Positions 1 through 7,576 of a stretch of 64,000 nt of DNA are shown here, in pieces. Location: contig NZ_CP020042.1 of the NCBI RefSeq assembly GCF_002028425.1, positions 2,418,001 to 2,482,000 of the forward strand. Direction: 5' to 3'. The DNA is from Streptomyces katrae. Its GTDB lineage: Bacteria; Actinomycetota; Actinomycetes; Streptomycetales; Streptomycetaceae. Within the stretch, counting starts at the first letter, position 1, and each line of letters begins with the position of its first letter. The position numbers and the translations under genes were made by a program. Below the pieces are notes generated by a model. That model worked only from the letters and a program-made list of their open reading frames with translations, was not told the origin of the DNA and ran no database searches.

Positions 1-741
1 GGGGGCGGCCGGGCGCGGTTCCGGGGCGGGGGTGCCCGAGAGGAGTTCCGTGTGCAGGGTGCGCAGGGCCGGGCCCGGGTCGGTGCCCAGGCGGGTGGAC
101 AGGTCCCGGCGGACCGTCTCGTAGGCGGCCAGGGCCTCCGCGGGGCGGCCCACTGCGCGGAGGGCCCGGATGCGGAGGGACTGCAGGGACTCGTCCAGGG
201 GGTGGCGGGCGCACAGTTCGGTCAGCTCCGGCAGGGCCTGTTCCGCTTCGCCCAGGGCCAGCGCCGCGCCCAGCCGGCCCCGGCGCGCGTCCATCCGTAC
301 GGCCTCCCAGCGGGCGGACTCGGCCGCCGGATCGGGGAGGGAGGCCAGCGCCGGGCCCCGCCACAGGGCGAGCGCCTCGTCGTACAGGGCCGCCGCCCGG
401 GCGGGGTCGCCCACGGCCGCGGCGGAGCGCACGAGCCCTTCGAAGCGGTACAGGTCGACGTCGTCCCGTCCGGCGTCCAGCCGGTAGCCGCCCTCCGCGG
501 AGCGCACGGCCTCGTGCCCCAGGGCCCGCCGCAGCCGGGCCACCAGCGCCTGGAGCGCGGCGACGGCGTCGGCCGGCGGGTCGCCGTCCCACACCTCGGC
601 GACCAGCAGCGCGGCGGGCACGGTCCGGCCGGGGCGCAGCGCGAGCGCGGTCAGGAGCGCGCGCAGGCGCGCTCCGCCGACGGCGACGGGGGTCCCGTCG
701 TCGCGGATGGCCTGGGCGGTGCCGAGAATCGCGTAACGCAC
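1..741 (-). CDS. AfsR/SARP-family transcriptional regulator, N-terminal part (runs off the window)
   Basis: The visible 247 codons begin with a GTG that gives VRYAILGTAQAIRDDGTPVA. Residues about 10-90 form an OmpR-like winged-helix DNA-binding domain (ALRPGRTVP...LLVAEVWDGDPP...ALQALVARLRRALG). Residues about 95-240 form the helical bacterial transcriptional activator domain (DLYRFEGLV...LYDEALALWRGPAL...ELTELCARHPLDE...ALAAYETVRRDLSTRLGTDPGPAL). This pair is the hallmark of SARP/AfsR regulators. Family members activate antibiotic clusters or act globally. Whether this one carries AfsR-like NB-ARC and TPR domains lies beyond the left edge. It is divergent from the M50 protease gene with only 62 bp between them. 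The GTG is preferred to an upstream ATG, which is out of frame. No biosynthetic genes are visible nearby, so its target cannot be inferred. Confidence 0.85.
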   Translation of the reverse strand, partial: MRYAILGTAQAIRDDGTPVAVGGARLRALLTALALRPGRTVPAALLVAEVWDGDPPADAVAALQALVARLRRALGHEAVRSAEGGYRLDAGRDDVDLYRFEGLVRSAAAVGDPARAAALYDEALALWRGPALASLPDPAAESARWEAVRMDARRGRLGAALALGEAEQALPELTELCARHPLDESLQSLRIRALRAVGRPAEALAAYETVRRDLSTRLGTDPGPALRTLHTELLSGTPAPEPRPAAP

Positions 742-803
742 CGGCCCATTGTCCCCGGCCCCCGGGCCCCCACGGGCCACGAGCCCGGGATAGGTTTCGC
801 CGC

Positions 804-1604
804 ATGGTTCACCAGGGCGGCCGCGGCGAGCGGCGTATCAGTTCCGTTTTCCTCGGCATCGTCGCCGTCATGGCGGTCACCGGCTGGGCGGTGTGGACGG
901 GATACGCGACGAGCCCGGGGCTCGCGGTGTTCCTCTTCGTCACCTCGGCCTGGGTGGTGTCCCTGTGCCTGCACGAGTACGCGCACGCCCGCACCGCCCT
1001 GCACGGCGGGGACTTCACCGTCGGCGCCAAGGGCTACCTCACCCTGAACCCGCTGAAGTACACGCACGCCCTGCTCAGCATCGTGCTGCCGGTGGTCTTC
1101 GTGATCCTGGGCGGGCTGGGTCTGCCCGGCGGGGCCGTGTACATCGAGCGGGACCGGATCCGGGGCCGCTGGCGGCACAGCCTGGTCTCGGCGGCGGGGC
1201 CGCTGACGAACGTGGCCTTCGCGGTCGTCTGCACCGCGCCGTTCTGGCTGGACGCCCTGGACGGGGTGCCCCAGCCCTTCCGCTTCGCGCTGGCGTTCCT
1301 GGCGCTGCTCCAGGTGTCGGCGGCGATCCTGAACTTCCTGCCGGTCCCGGGCCTGGACGGCTACGGGGTCATCGAGCCCTGGCTGTCCCACCGCGCACGC
1401 CGAGAGCTCGCGCCGCTGGCGCCGTTCGCGCTGATCGGGGTGTTCGCCCTGCTGTGGATCCCGGAGGTCAACGCGGTCTTCTTCGACGCGGTGCGGGGCA
1501 TCCTGCGCGCCCTGGGCGTCTCGGACCTGGAGACGTACTGCGGCCGCGACCTGTACCGCTTCTGGACCGGGCAGGACGGCTTCTGCGCGGCCCCGTCGGA
1601 CTGA
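804..1604 (+). CDS. Site-2 protease family (M50) membrane metalloprotease
   Basis: This 266-residue integral membrane protein has about six hydrophobic segments. The first membrane region carries HEYAH at residues 57-61, the HExxH zinc site of site-2 proteases. NFLPVPGLDG at residues 177-186 matches the second M50 signature, NxxPxPxLDG, which supplies the third zinc ligand. Family members cleave transmembrane or membrane-near substrates such as anti-sigma factors. There is no PDZ or CBS domain, so it is a minimal mini-S2P. The ATG start has no close GGAGG but sits right after the divergent promoter region. No anti-sigma partner is adjacent, so the substrate is unknown. Confidence 0.85.
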   Translation: MVHQGGRGERRISSVFLGIVAVMAVTGWAVWTGYATSPGLAVFLFVTSAWVVSLCLHEYAHARTALHGGDFTVGAKGYLTLNPLKYTHALLSIVLPVVFVILGGLGLPGGAVYIERDRIRGRWRHSLVSAAGPLTNVAFAVVCTAPFWLDALDGVPQPFRFALAFLALLQVSAAILNFLPVPGLDGYGVIEPWLSHRARRELAPLAPFALIGVFALLWIPEVNAVFFDAVRGILRALGVSDLETYCGRDLYRFWTGQDGFCAAPSD

Positions 1605-1608
1605 CCTG

Positions 1609-1791
1609 CTACGCGGCGGTGCGCTGCTTCTCCGCCTTGGCCTTGCGCACGTAGAACCAGGCCATGTTGGACGTCACGCCGGCCAGCAGCACCCACACGA
1701 TCCCGAGGAAGCTGCCCTCCACGAAGGCGACCACGGCGGCGGCCACGGCAAGGACGCAGACGACAACGGCGAACACGGCAAGGCGGGGCAT
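1609..1791 (-). CDS. Small two-helix membrane protein
   Basis: This 60-residue protein starts at ATG (MPRLAVFAVVVCVLAVAAAV). Two hydrophobic helices lie at about residues 3-24 and 29-46, followed by a basic tail (YVRKAKAEKQRTAA). It converges on the M50 protease gene with 4 bp between the stop codons. I do not recognise the family. Short proteins of this shape are common unannotated membrane proteins in Streptomyces. Hydrophobic codon choice and typical G/C-rich third positions support it as a real gene. Confidence 0.6.
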   Translation of the reverse strand: MPRLAVFAVVVCVLAVAAAVVAFVEGSFLGIVWVLLAGVTSNMAWFYVRKAKAEKQRTAA

Positions 1792-1838
1792 CCGGAACAG
1801 CTCCTCGGCGACACGGAACGGGGTCGAGCCCCTCCAGT

Positions 1839-1885
1839 GTCCCCCATCCCGCGCCGGGCCCCGGGCCCGGCGCGGGATGGGGGAC
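1839..1885. terminator. Perfect 22-bp-stem hairpin
   Basis: A perfect inverted repeat with 22-nt arms and a 3-nt loop (CCG). It lies 9 bp beyond the stop of the F420 reductase gene and between that gene and the small membrane-protein gene. There is no U tract, as is common for actinobacterial hairpin terminators. It is probably the terminator of the leftward F420 reductase transcript. Confidence 0.7.
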
Positions 1886-1893
1886 GGGTGGGG

Positions 1894-2598
1894 TCAGACG
1901 TCCGTGAGGCGGAGGCCCGCGTGGGCCTTGTAGCGGCGGTTCGTGGAGATGAGGTTGGCGACCATCGCCTCCACCTGGTGGGAGTTGCGCAGCCGGCCCG
2001 CGAAGACGCCGCGCATGCCGGGGATGCGGGCCGCGAGGGCCTGGACCAGGTCGGTGTCGGCGCGGGAGTCGCCCAGGACCATGACGTCGGTGTCGATCTC
2101 CTCGACCGAGGTGTCCTGGAGGAGGACCGCGGAGAGGTGGTGGAAGGCGGCGGTGACCCGGGAGTTGGGGAGCAGGGCGGCGGCCTGCTGGGCGGCGCTG
2201 CCCTCCTCGACCTGGAGGGCGTACGCGCCCTGCTTGTCGAAGCCCAGCGGGTTGACGCAGTCCACGACGAGCTTGCCGGCGAGGTCCTCGCGCAGCGCCT
2301 CCAGGGTCTTGGCGTGGCCCTCCCACGGCACCGCGATGATGACGATGTCGCTGCGGCGGGCGCATTCGGCGTTGTCGGCGCCCTCGACGCCGAGGCCCAG
2401 TTCCCGCGCGGCGGTCTCGGCGCGGTCGGCGGCCCGGGAGCCGATGATCACCTTCTGGCCCGCCCGGGCGAGCCGGTAGGCGAGGCCGCGGCCCTGGTCG
2501 CCGGTGCCGCCGAGGACGCCGACAACGAGGCCGGAGACGTCGGGGAGGTCCCAGGGGTCCTTGGCCGGCGGCTTCTGGGTGCTGTCTGAGGAAGTCAT
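1894..2598 (-). CDS. npdG: F420H2:NADP oxidoreductase (NADPH-dependent F420 reductase)
   Basis: This 234-residue protein has an N-terminal Rossmann fold with GGTGDQGRGLA at about residues 30-40, then SRAADRA for the NADP phosphate. GLGVEGADNAECARRSDIV and IAVPWEGH follow the pattern of F420-dependent NADP reductases. CVNPLGFDK and the C-terminal NSHQVEAMVANLI region are typical. The enzyme moves hydride between NADPH and coenzyme F420, supplying F420H2 to reductases such as the LLM enzyme at 46.2 kb. ATG at 2598 was chosen because it gives a normal-length protein with a short Pro-rich leader. It is divergent from the next gene, with 94 bp between them. Confidence 0.88.
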   Translation of the reverse strand: MTSSDSTQKPPAKDPWDLPDVSGLVVGVLGGTGDQGRGLAYRLARAGQKVIIGSRAADRAETAARELGLGVEGADNAECARRSDIVIIAVPWEGHAKTLEALREDLAGKLVVDCVNPLGFDKQGAYALQVEEGSAAQQAAALLPNSRVTAAFHHLSAVLLQDTSVEEIDTDVMVLGDSRADTDLVQALAARIPGMRGVFAGRLRNSHQVEAMVANLISTNRRYKAHAGLRLTDV

Positions 2599-2692
2599 GG
2601 GGCCGAGCGTACTGCCGGGTAGGTGGAGGTCGAAGGGGTGGGAGAGGGGCGAATCGCTCACCGGGGCCGGGTGCGTGCGGCAGGATGCGGCC

Positions 2693-3316
2693 ATGGATGC
2701 CGTGAGGGTGGCTCTGTTGCGCGAGGTTCTCGCGGGGACGCCGTGGCCGGGTGAGGCGCGGAGGTTCGCCGGTTCGCTGCGGCGGGTCGTGGTGCCGGCG
2801 GGCGGAGGCCTGCTGCTGGTGGGGACGGAGCAGTACGAGCCCTGGCACCTCGCGGCGCACCTGGTGGACGAGGCCGCCTGGTCGGGGCAGCCGGAGCTGG
2901 CGCCGACGCTGGTACGGCACCGGGTGCTCCCGGGCGAGCCGCCGCACCTGTCGGTCGGGCTGGGCCGGCTGGAGGCGGCGCGGCGCGGGCACACCCTGCT
3001 GGTGGTGGCTCCGGAGCGGCCGGGCGAGGGGCTGCTGGAGCGGGTCCACGACGCCCGGCGCGCGGGGGCGACCGTGCTGTCGCTGGACGGCGGGGACGCG
3101 GACCTGGGCGCCCTGGCGCACGACGCGCTGTCGGTGCCGGCGGCGGACAGCGCCCTGGACCTGGACACCGTGCAGCACCTGGTGGGTGCGGCGGCCGGGG
3201 AGAACGGCCTGCCGGTGCGGCGGGGCGCGGGCGGGGTCACGGGTGTGCGGCGGCTGCGGGACCGGCTGGCGCGGCTGGCGGACCAGCTGACCGCGCCGCC
3301 GCCCAGCCGCTGGTAG
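2693..3316 (+). CDS. Conserved actinobacterial protein of unknown function
   Basis: This soluble 207-residue protein begins MDAVRVALLREVLAGTPWPG. The sequence alternates beta-like hydrophobic stretches (RRVVVPAGGGLLLVG, HTLLVVAPERPG, GATVLSLDGGDADLGALAHDALSVP) in a pattern suggesting an alpha/beta Rossmann-like or SIS-like fold. I see no catalytic motif I can name. No signal peptide or membrane segment is evident. It converges on the small gene at 3326 with 9 bp between stops. Similar proteins occur beside map in Streptomyces, as far as I recall. Confidence 0.65.
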   Translation: MDAVRVALLREVLAGTPWPGEARRFAGSLRRVVVPAGGGLLLVGTEQYEPWHLAAHLVDEAAWSGQPELAPTLVRHRVLPGEPPHLSVGLGRLEAARRGHTLLVVAPERPGEGLLERVHDARRAGATVLSLDGGDADLGALAHDALSVPAADSALDLDTVQHLVGAAAGENGLPVRRGAGGVTGVRRLRDRLARLADQLTAPPPSRW

Positions 3317-3325
3317 CGGGGCCGG

Positions 3326-3580
3326 TCAGGGGGTGGCCGTGCCCGTGGCGTCCTCGTCCCCCTCCCCTTCGCGGGTCTTGTCGTTCCACTTGGGGTCGTT
3401 CTGCCATTCGAGGTTGCGCTCCTGCGCCGTCTCCATGGCGTGGGCGGCTTCCTCTCGGCTGCTGTACGGGCCGAAGCGGTCCTTGGCGGGGCACTCGGGG
3501 CCCTCCTCGACCTTCTTGTGGACCAGGCAGTAGAACCACTCGCCGGGCTTGCCCACCTGACGTTTCTTGAACAGGGCCAT
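3326..3580 (-). CDS. Small cytoplasmic protein of unknown function (84 aa)
   Basis: It starts at ATG 3580 with [19 protein letters not shown]. The central stretch [18 protein letters not shown] resembles the core of SPOR-like modules (GPY..xxEA), followed by a charged, acidic tail. Two Cys residues (FYC and PEC) flank a Glu/Lys-rich loop and could bind metal or be incidental. It is divergent from map, with a 58-bp gap, so the two may share a promoter region. The function is unknown, and the SPOR resemblance is weak. Confidence 0.6.
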   Translation of the reverse strand: MALFKKRQVGKPGEWFYCLVHKKVEEGPECPAKDRFGPYSSREEAAHAMETAQERNLEWQNDPKWNDKTREGEGDEDATGTATP

Positions 3581-3638
3581 CGTCGGCTCCTTCCTCTGTC
3601 GCCATGCTGCCCCATACCCGCTGGATACACTCGCTTGC

Positions 3639-4496
3639 ATGTCTGGCCAGTCGCTGCTCGTACCAGGCGAGCTCTCTCCCGCCCGTTCCGTTCCCGGAAA
3701 CATCCGCCGGCCCGAGTACGTGGGCAAGCCCGGCCCCAAGCCGTACACGGGACCGGAGGTGCAGTCCGCCGAGACCATCGAGGCCATGCGCATCGCAGGC
3801 CGCATCGCCGCGCAGGCGATGGAGGAGGCCGCGAAGCACATCGCACCGGGGGTGACCACGGACGAGCTGGACCGGGTCGCGCACGAGTACATGTGCGACC
3901 ACGGCGCCTACCCGTCGACGCTGGGCTACCGGGGATTCCCCAAGTCCCTGTGCTCCTCGCTCAACGAGGTCATCTGCCACGGCATCCCCGACTCGACTGT
4001 CCTGCGCGACGGCGACATCGTGAACCTCGACGTGACCGCGTACATCGGCGGGGTGCACGGCGACAACAACGCCACCTACCTGTGCGGCGAGGTGGACGAG
4101 GAGTCGCGGCTGCTGGTGGAGCGCACCCGCGAGGCCCTGAACCGGGCCATCAAGGCGGTCAAGCCCGGCCGCCAGATCAACGTCATCGGCCGGGTCATCG
4201 AGTCGTACGCGAAGCGGTTCGGCTACGGGGTGGTCCGGGACTTCACCGGGCACGGGATCAACTCGTCGTTCCACTCCGGCCTGATCATCCCGCACTACGA
4301 CAGCCCGCACGCCACCACCGTCATGGAGCCGGGCATGACGTTCACGATCGAGCCGATGCTGACGCTGGGCACCCACGAGTACGACATGTGGGAGGACGGC
4401 TGGACGGTCGTCACGAAGGACCGCAAGCGGACCGCGCAGTTCGAGCACACGCTGGTGGTGACGGAGACGGGGGCGGAGATCCTCACCCTGCCGTAG
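3639..4496 (+). CDS. map: Type I methionine aminopeptidase
   Basis: This 285-residue M24A enzyme removes N-terminal Met from nascent proteins. All expected ligands are visible: His114 (ICHGIP), Asp131 (NLDVTAY), Asp142 (VHGDNNATY), His205 (GHGIN), Glu238 (FTIEPM) and Glu269 (QFEHTL). The N-terminal 40 residues contain Pro-rich sequence ([19 protein letters not shown]) typical of the longer actinobacterial form that can dock at the ribosome exit through an SH3-like contact. ATG at 3639 was chosen over an upstream in-frame start because the alignment begins there. It stands alone rather than in the secY/adk ribosomal operon, so it is probably one of two map paralogues. Confidence 0.95.
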   Translation: MSGQSLLVPGELSPARSVPGNIRRPEYVGKPGPKPYTGPEVQSAETIEAMRIAGRIAAQAMEEAAKHIAPGVTTDELDRVAHEYMCDHGAYPSTLGYRGFPKSLCSSLNEVICHGIPDSTVLRDGDIVNLDVTAYIGGVHGDNNATYLCGEVDEESRLLVERTREALNRAIKAVKPGRQINVIGRVIESYAKRFGYGVVRDFTGHGINSSFHSGLIIPHYDSPHATTVMEPGMTFTIEPMLTLGTHEYDMWEDGWTVVTKDRKRTAQFEHTLVVTETGAEILTLP

Positions 4497-4566
4497 CGGC
4501 TCCGGCTGCCGTGGCGGCTTGCGCCGCGGACATTTTTTACCGACAGCACGTCGGGAACACATTGAC

Positions 4567-4580
4567 TTAGGCATGCCTAA
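4567..4580. promoter_or_regulatory. Iron box (DmdR/IdeR-type operator) upstream of heme oxygenase
   Basis: TTAGGCATGCCTAA is a perfect 14-bp palindrome 64 bp upstream of the heme oxygenase start. It matches 11 of 14 positions of the right part of the 19-bp actinobacterial iron box (TTAGGTTAGGCTCACCTAA). Iron-loaded DmdR/IdeR binding here would repress heme breakdown when iron is sufficient. The assignment rests on motif similarity only. Confidence 0.75.
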
Positions 4581-4643
4581 GCAGGAGGATCGGGCGGGGC
4601 GGCTGTGTCGCCGCGCCCGATTTCTCTCCTCGGGAGGTCCGCC

Positions 4644-5291
4644 TTGGACGCCTTCTCCACGGTCATCCGTGTCGCCTCGCACGAGCAGCACACCGAAGCC
4701 GAGACCTCCGCCTTCATGAGCGACCTGCTCGGCGGCCGGCTCGGCGTGGAGGCCTACACCCGCTACACCGAGCAGCTGTGGTTCGTGTACCGGGCGCTGG
4801 AGGACGCGGCCGACGCGCTCCGCGAGGATCCGGTCGCGGGGCCGTTCATCCGGCCCGAGCTGATGCGCGTCGCGGAGATCGAGCGCGACCTGGCGCACCT
4901 GAGGGGGCCGGACTGGCGGGAGTCCGTGACGGCGCTGCCGGCGACGCAGGCGTACGCGGCCCGGGTCGCGCAGTGCGCGCGGGAGTGGCCGGGCGGGTAC
5001 GTCGCCCACCACTACACCCGCTACCTGGGCGACCTCTCCGGCGGGCAGATCATCCGGGACAAGGCGGAGCGGACCTGGGGGTTCGCGCGCAAGGGCGACG
5101 GGGTGCGGTTCTACGTGTTCGCGGGGATCGCGAACCCGGCCGCGTTCAAGCGGGACTACCGGGACCTGCTGGACGCGATCGCGGCCGACGACCTGGAGAA
5201 GCAGCGGATCGTCGACGAGTGCAAGCGGGCCTTCGACCACAACGGGGCCGTGTTCCGGGAGCTGGGCGAGGAGTTCCCGCTCAGCGCGTGA
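4644..5291 (+). CDS. Biliverdin-producing heme oxygenase
   Basis: This 215-residue all-helical enzyme opens heme to biliverdin, CO and Fe(II). The proximal heme ligand is His16 in SHEQHTEAET. The distal helix signature GDLSGGQ is at about residues 129-135, and the following helix has the typical YVFAGI...FKRDYRDLLD pattern. A TTG start was chosen because GGGAGG lies 6 nt upstream and the length then fits the family; an upstream GTG at 4605 would add 13 residues ahead of the ribosome-binding site. A perfect TTAGG/CCTAA palindrome lies upstream, so it is likely iron-repressed. Together with the efe operon 1 kb away it forms an iron-acquisition neighbourhood. Confidence 0.93.
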   Translation: MDAFSTVIRVASHEQHTEAETSAFMSDLLGGRLGVEAYTRYTEQLWFVYRALEDAADALREDPVAGPFIRPELMRVAEIERDLAHLRGPDWRESVTALPATQAYAARVAQCAREWPGGYVAHHYTRYLGDLSGGQIIRDKAERTWGFARKGDGVRFYVFAGIANPAAFKRDYRDLLDAIAADDLEKQRIVDECKRAFDHNGAVFRELGEEFPLSA

Positions 5292-5296
5292 GCACG

Positions 5297-5333
5297 CCTC
5301 CCGCCCCCGCTCCCCGGCCCGGGGGCGGGGAGG
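5297..5333. terminator. Hairpin between convergent heme oxygenase and PhzF-like genes
   Basis: CCTCCCGCCCCCG pairs with CGGGGGCGGGGAGG across about 10 nt with one bulged G. It fills almost the whole 43-bp gap between the two stop codons, so it probably works as a bidirectional terminator. There is no T tract. Confidence 0.6.
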
Positions 5334-5334
5334 G

Positions 5335-5985
5335 CTAGGACGCGAAGCGGACCCGGCCGCCCAGTTCCACCGTGCCGTCCGGGGCCGGGGCCGTGAGGAG
5401 CTGGGAGCCGGCGCCCTGGGTGATGTTCAGGGCGCGGTTCAGTTCGGCGGTGAGGAGGATGGCCGCCGAGCCGGTGGCCTCGTCCTCGGGGACGGCCCCG
5501 TCGGGGCGGCGCGGGAAGCCGCGGGCGCGGATCCGGCCGGCGGGCTCGTCCTCCCAGGCCCAGGCGTAGAGCCAGCCCTCGCCGGGCGGCGGGGTGGGCA
5601 GCGCCTCGACCTCGGCGGCGGTGGCGTACTGCTGCGTGCGCTTGCCGGTGACCCATTCGGGGCGGGCGGTGATCCAGGTGAACTCCCCGTCGTGGCGGGC
5701 CCACACGGACCCGGCGGGCGGCCGGAGCTCCTCGATGTCGAGCAGCCAGGCGAGTCCGACCAGGGGGTGCCCGGCGAAGGACATCCGGGTGCCGGGGGTG
5801 CGGATGTCGACCACCCCGCGCTCCGGGTCGTCGACGAACACCGTCTCGCTGTAGCCCAGTTCGGCGGCGAGGGCCTGGCGGGCCGCGTCGTCCGGGACGG
5901 TGCGGCCGTCACGGACGACTCCGAGCAGGTTGCCGTGCCGGCCGTCACCCGCGCAGAACACCTTGATCACGTCGAGATCGTTCAC
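5335..5985 (-). CDS. PhzF-family isomerase-like protein, short form
   Basis: The 216-residue product has PhzF/diaminopimelate epimerase-fold features. They are DVIKVFCAGDGRHGNLLGVV near the start (the GN of the GNP motif is retained), the family Glu in YSETVFV, a FAGHPLVGLA motif for the first domain, and DEATGSAAI near the C-terminus. Typical PhzF proteins are 260-300 residues, so this is a compact variant. The usual DxDPxxTGSA... motif is reduced to EDEATGSAA. The start is uncertain: GTG 5985 was chosen because similarity begins there, but no good Shine-Dalgarno is visible and a TTG lies 12 nt upstream. The substrate is unknown. Confidence 0.75.
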   Translation of the reverse strand: MNDLDVIKVFCAGDGRHGNLLGVVRDGRTVPDDAARQALAAELGYSETVFVDDPERGVVDIRTPGTRMSFAGHPLVGLAWLLDIEELRPPAGSVWARHDGEFTWITARPEWVTGKRTQQYATAAEVEALPTPPPGEGWLYAWAWEDEPAGRIRARGFPRRPDGAVPEDEATGSAAILLTAELNRALNITQGAGSQLLTAPAPDGTVELGGRVRFAS

Positions 5986-6213
5986 ATCGGCATTCAAGCA
6001 CGGGACGGCCGCGGCCCCCTCCCTGTACGGCCGCCCCCGGCGGGACCCCACCCGCCGCGGTCCGGGGAGGGGCGCCGGGCCGGCCTGCGGAGGGGCGCAC
6101 TGCCGGACGTACGGCCCCTCGCGCACCGGTGCGCCCCCCGGCGCTCCCCCACAGGGCGCAGGCCGGGCGAAACCGGACGGCGACCCCGGTCCCGCACGGA
6201 ATGCGGACGGGGA

Positions 6214-6246
6214 CTTGACCCGTGCTTGACCCTCGCTTGAGCCGCC
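6214..6246 (+). repeat. Three 11-bp direct repeats (CTTGACCCGTG-like)
   Basis: CTTGACCCGTG, CTTGACCCTCG and CTTGAGCCGCC follow one another with an exact 11-bp period about 150 bp upstream of efeO. The TTGACC cores resemble -35 elements. A period near one helical turn is what cooperative regulators often use. The role is unknown. Confidence 0.5.
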
Positions 6247-6335
6247 CATGGAGGGGCCGTGACGGGCTCGTGTCCGGGGCCGGAAGGTGAGAGCTGAATC
6301 ACTGGACGAGCGGGTATCGGTGAGGTAAGCCTCGG

Positions 6336-6354
6336 TTAAGTTAGGTCCGCCTCA
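6336..6354. promoter_or_regulatory. Iron box upstream of efeOBU
   Basis: TTAAGTTAGGTCCGCCTCA matches the 19-bp iron box consensus at 14 positions. It lies 40 bp upstream of the efeO start, where a bound repressor would block transcription. It agrees with the known iron repression of Efe systems. Confidence 0.7.
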
Positions 6355-6393
6355 CCAGGCTGCCCCACGCCTCCACCCTCGCCAGGAGCCCCC

Positions 6394-7545
6394 ATGCGCC
6401 CCGCCCGCCTCACCGTCCTCGCCGCGGCCGCAGCCGTCGCCGCGCTCACCGCCGTCACCGGCTGCGCGGAGAAGAGCGACAAGGGCGGCTCGGACGCGAT
6501 CCACGTGACCGCGACCGACAGCGCCTGTGAGGTCTCCACGACCGACTTCCCGGCGGGCAAGGTCTCCATCGAGGTGGAGAACAAGGGCTCCAAGGTCACC
6601 GAGCTGTACGTGCTCTTCCCGGACGACCGCATCGTCGCCGAGCGCGAGAACATCGGCCCCGGCACCAAGGCCACCATCGCCGCCGAGATCAAGGCGGGCG
6701 ACTACCTCTTCGCCTGCAAGCCCGGCATGAAGGGCGACGGCATCCGCACCAAGGTCAAGGCCACCGGCAAGGGGTCCGCCGAGAAGCGCAGCCCCGAGCT
6801 GGACGCCGCCGTGGCCGCGTACCGCAAGTACGTCCAGGAGCAGGCCGACGCGACCCTGCCGAAGGCGCAGGCCTTCGCCGACGCCGTCAAGGCCGGCGAC
6901 CTGGAGGCCGCGAAGAAGGCCTACGCCCCCTCCCGCCTGGGCTGGGAGCGCACCGAGCCGGTCGCCGAGTCCTTCGGCGACATCGACCCGAAGGTCGACG
7001 TCCGCGAGGACGGCCTGGAGGCCGGCCAGGACCCGGCGAAGGACTGGACCGGCTGGCACCGCCTGGAGAAGTCCCTCTTCCAGGAAAACAAGATCGACGA
7101 CAACGACAAGAAGCTCGCCGACACCCTGATCACCGACCTCACCGCCTGGCAGAAGAAGGTCGGCGAGGCCGAGATCACCCCGACCTCCATGGCCAACGGC
7201 GCCAAGGAGCTCCTCGACGAGGTCGCCACCGGCAAGGTGACCGGCGAGGAGGAGCGCTACAGCCACACCGACCTGGTCGACTTCAAGGCCAACGTCGAGG
7301 GCGCCGAGAAGTCCTACGAGCTCCTCAAGGCCGTCACCGCGAAGAACGACCCCGAGCTCGCCAAGCAGCTGGACACCCAGTTCGCCGCGCTGAACACCCT
7401 CCTGGACAAGTACCGCGCCGACAAGAACACCTACGAGTTCACCTCGTACGACAAGGTCGGCGAGACCGAGCGCAAGGAGCTCTCGGACGGCGTCAGCGCC
7501 CTGGCCGAGCCGCTCTCGAAGCTGGCCGCCGCGGTCGCCAAGTAG
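6394..7545 (+). CDS. efeO: Iron uptake system component EfeO (lipoprotein)
   Basis: The 383-residue product has a lipoprotein signal with lipobox ending in Cys24 (LTAVTGC). It is followed by a cupredoxin-like domain (about residues 30-120, ACEVSTTDFPAGKVSIEV...GDYLFACKPGM). The C-terminal imelysin/M75 domain spans about 125-383 and holds the metal-binding HxxE motif at residues 222-225 (GWHRLEKSLF). In the EfeUOB system EfeO binds iron outside the membrane and hands it to the permease. It is the first gene of a three-gene operon: efeB follows after 31 bp and efeU after another 22 bp. The order O-B-U is typical of actinobacteria. An iron box lies just upstream. Confidence 0.95.
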   Translation: MRPARLTVLAAAAAVAALTAVTGCAEKSDKGGSDAIHVTATDSACEVSTTDFPAGKVSIEVENKGSKVTELYVLFPDDRIVAERENIGPGTKATIAAEIKAGDYLFACKPGMKGDGIRTKVKATGKGSAEKRSPELDAAVAAYRKYVQEQADATLPKAQAFADAVKAGDLEAAKKAYAPSRLGWERTEPVAESFGDIDPKVDVREDGLEAGQDPAKDWTGWHRLEKSLFQENKIDDNDKKLADTLITDLTAWQKKVGEAEITPTSMANGAKELLDEVATGKVTGEEERYSHTDLVDFKANVEGAEKSYELLKAVTAKNDPELAKQLDTQFAALNTLLDKYRADKNTYEFTSYDKVGETERKELSDGVSALAEPLSKLAAAVAK

Positions 7546-7576
7546 TCCACAGCCAGGCAGAGCGGGAGATCCCACC

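Larger units (their letters stand above)
5986..6393. other. 408-bp divergent intergenic region between the PhzF-like gene and efeO
   Basis: No convincing gene is present. The left 200 bp is G/C-rich without obvious structure. From 6213 there is a short three-copy direct repeat, and from 6336 an iron box, both listed separately. The promoter of efeOBU must lie in the right third. Confidence 0.6.
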
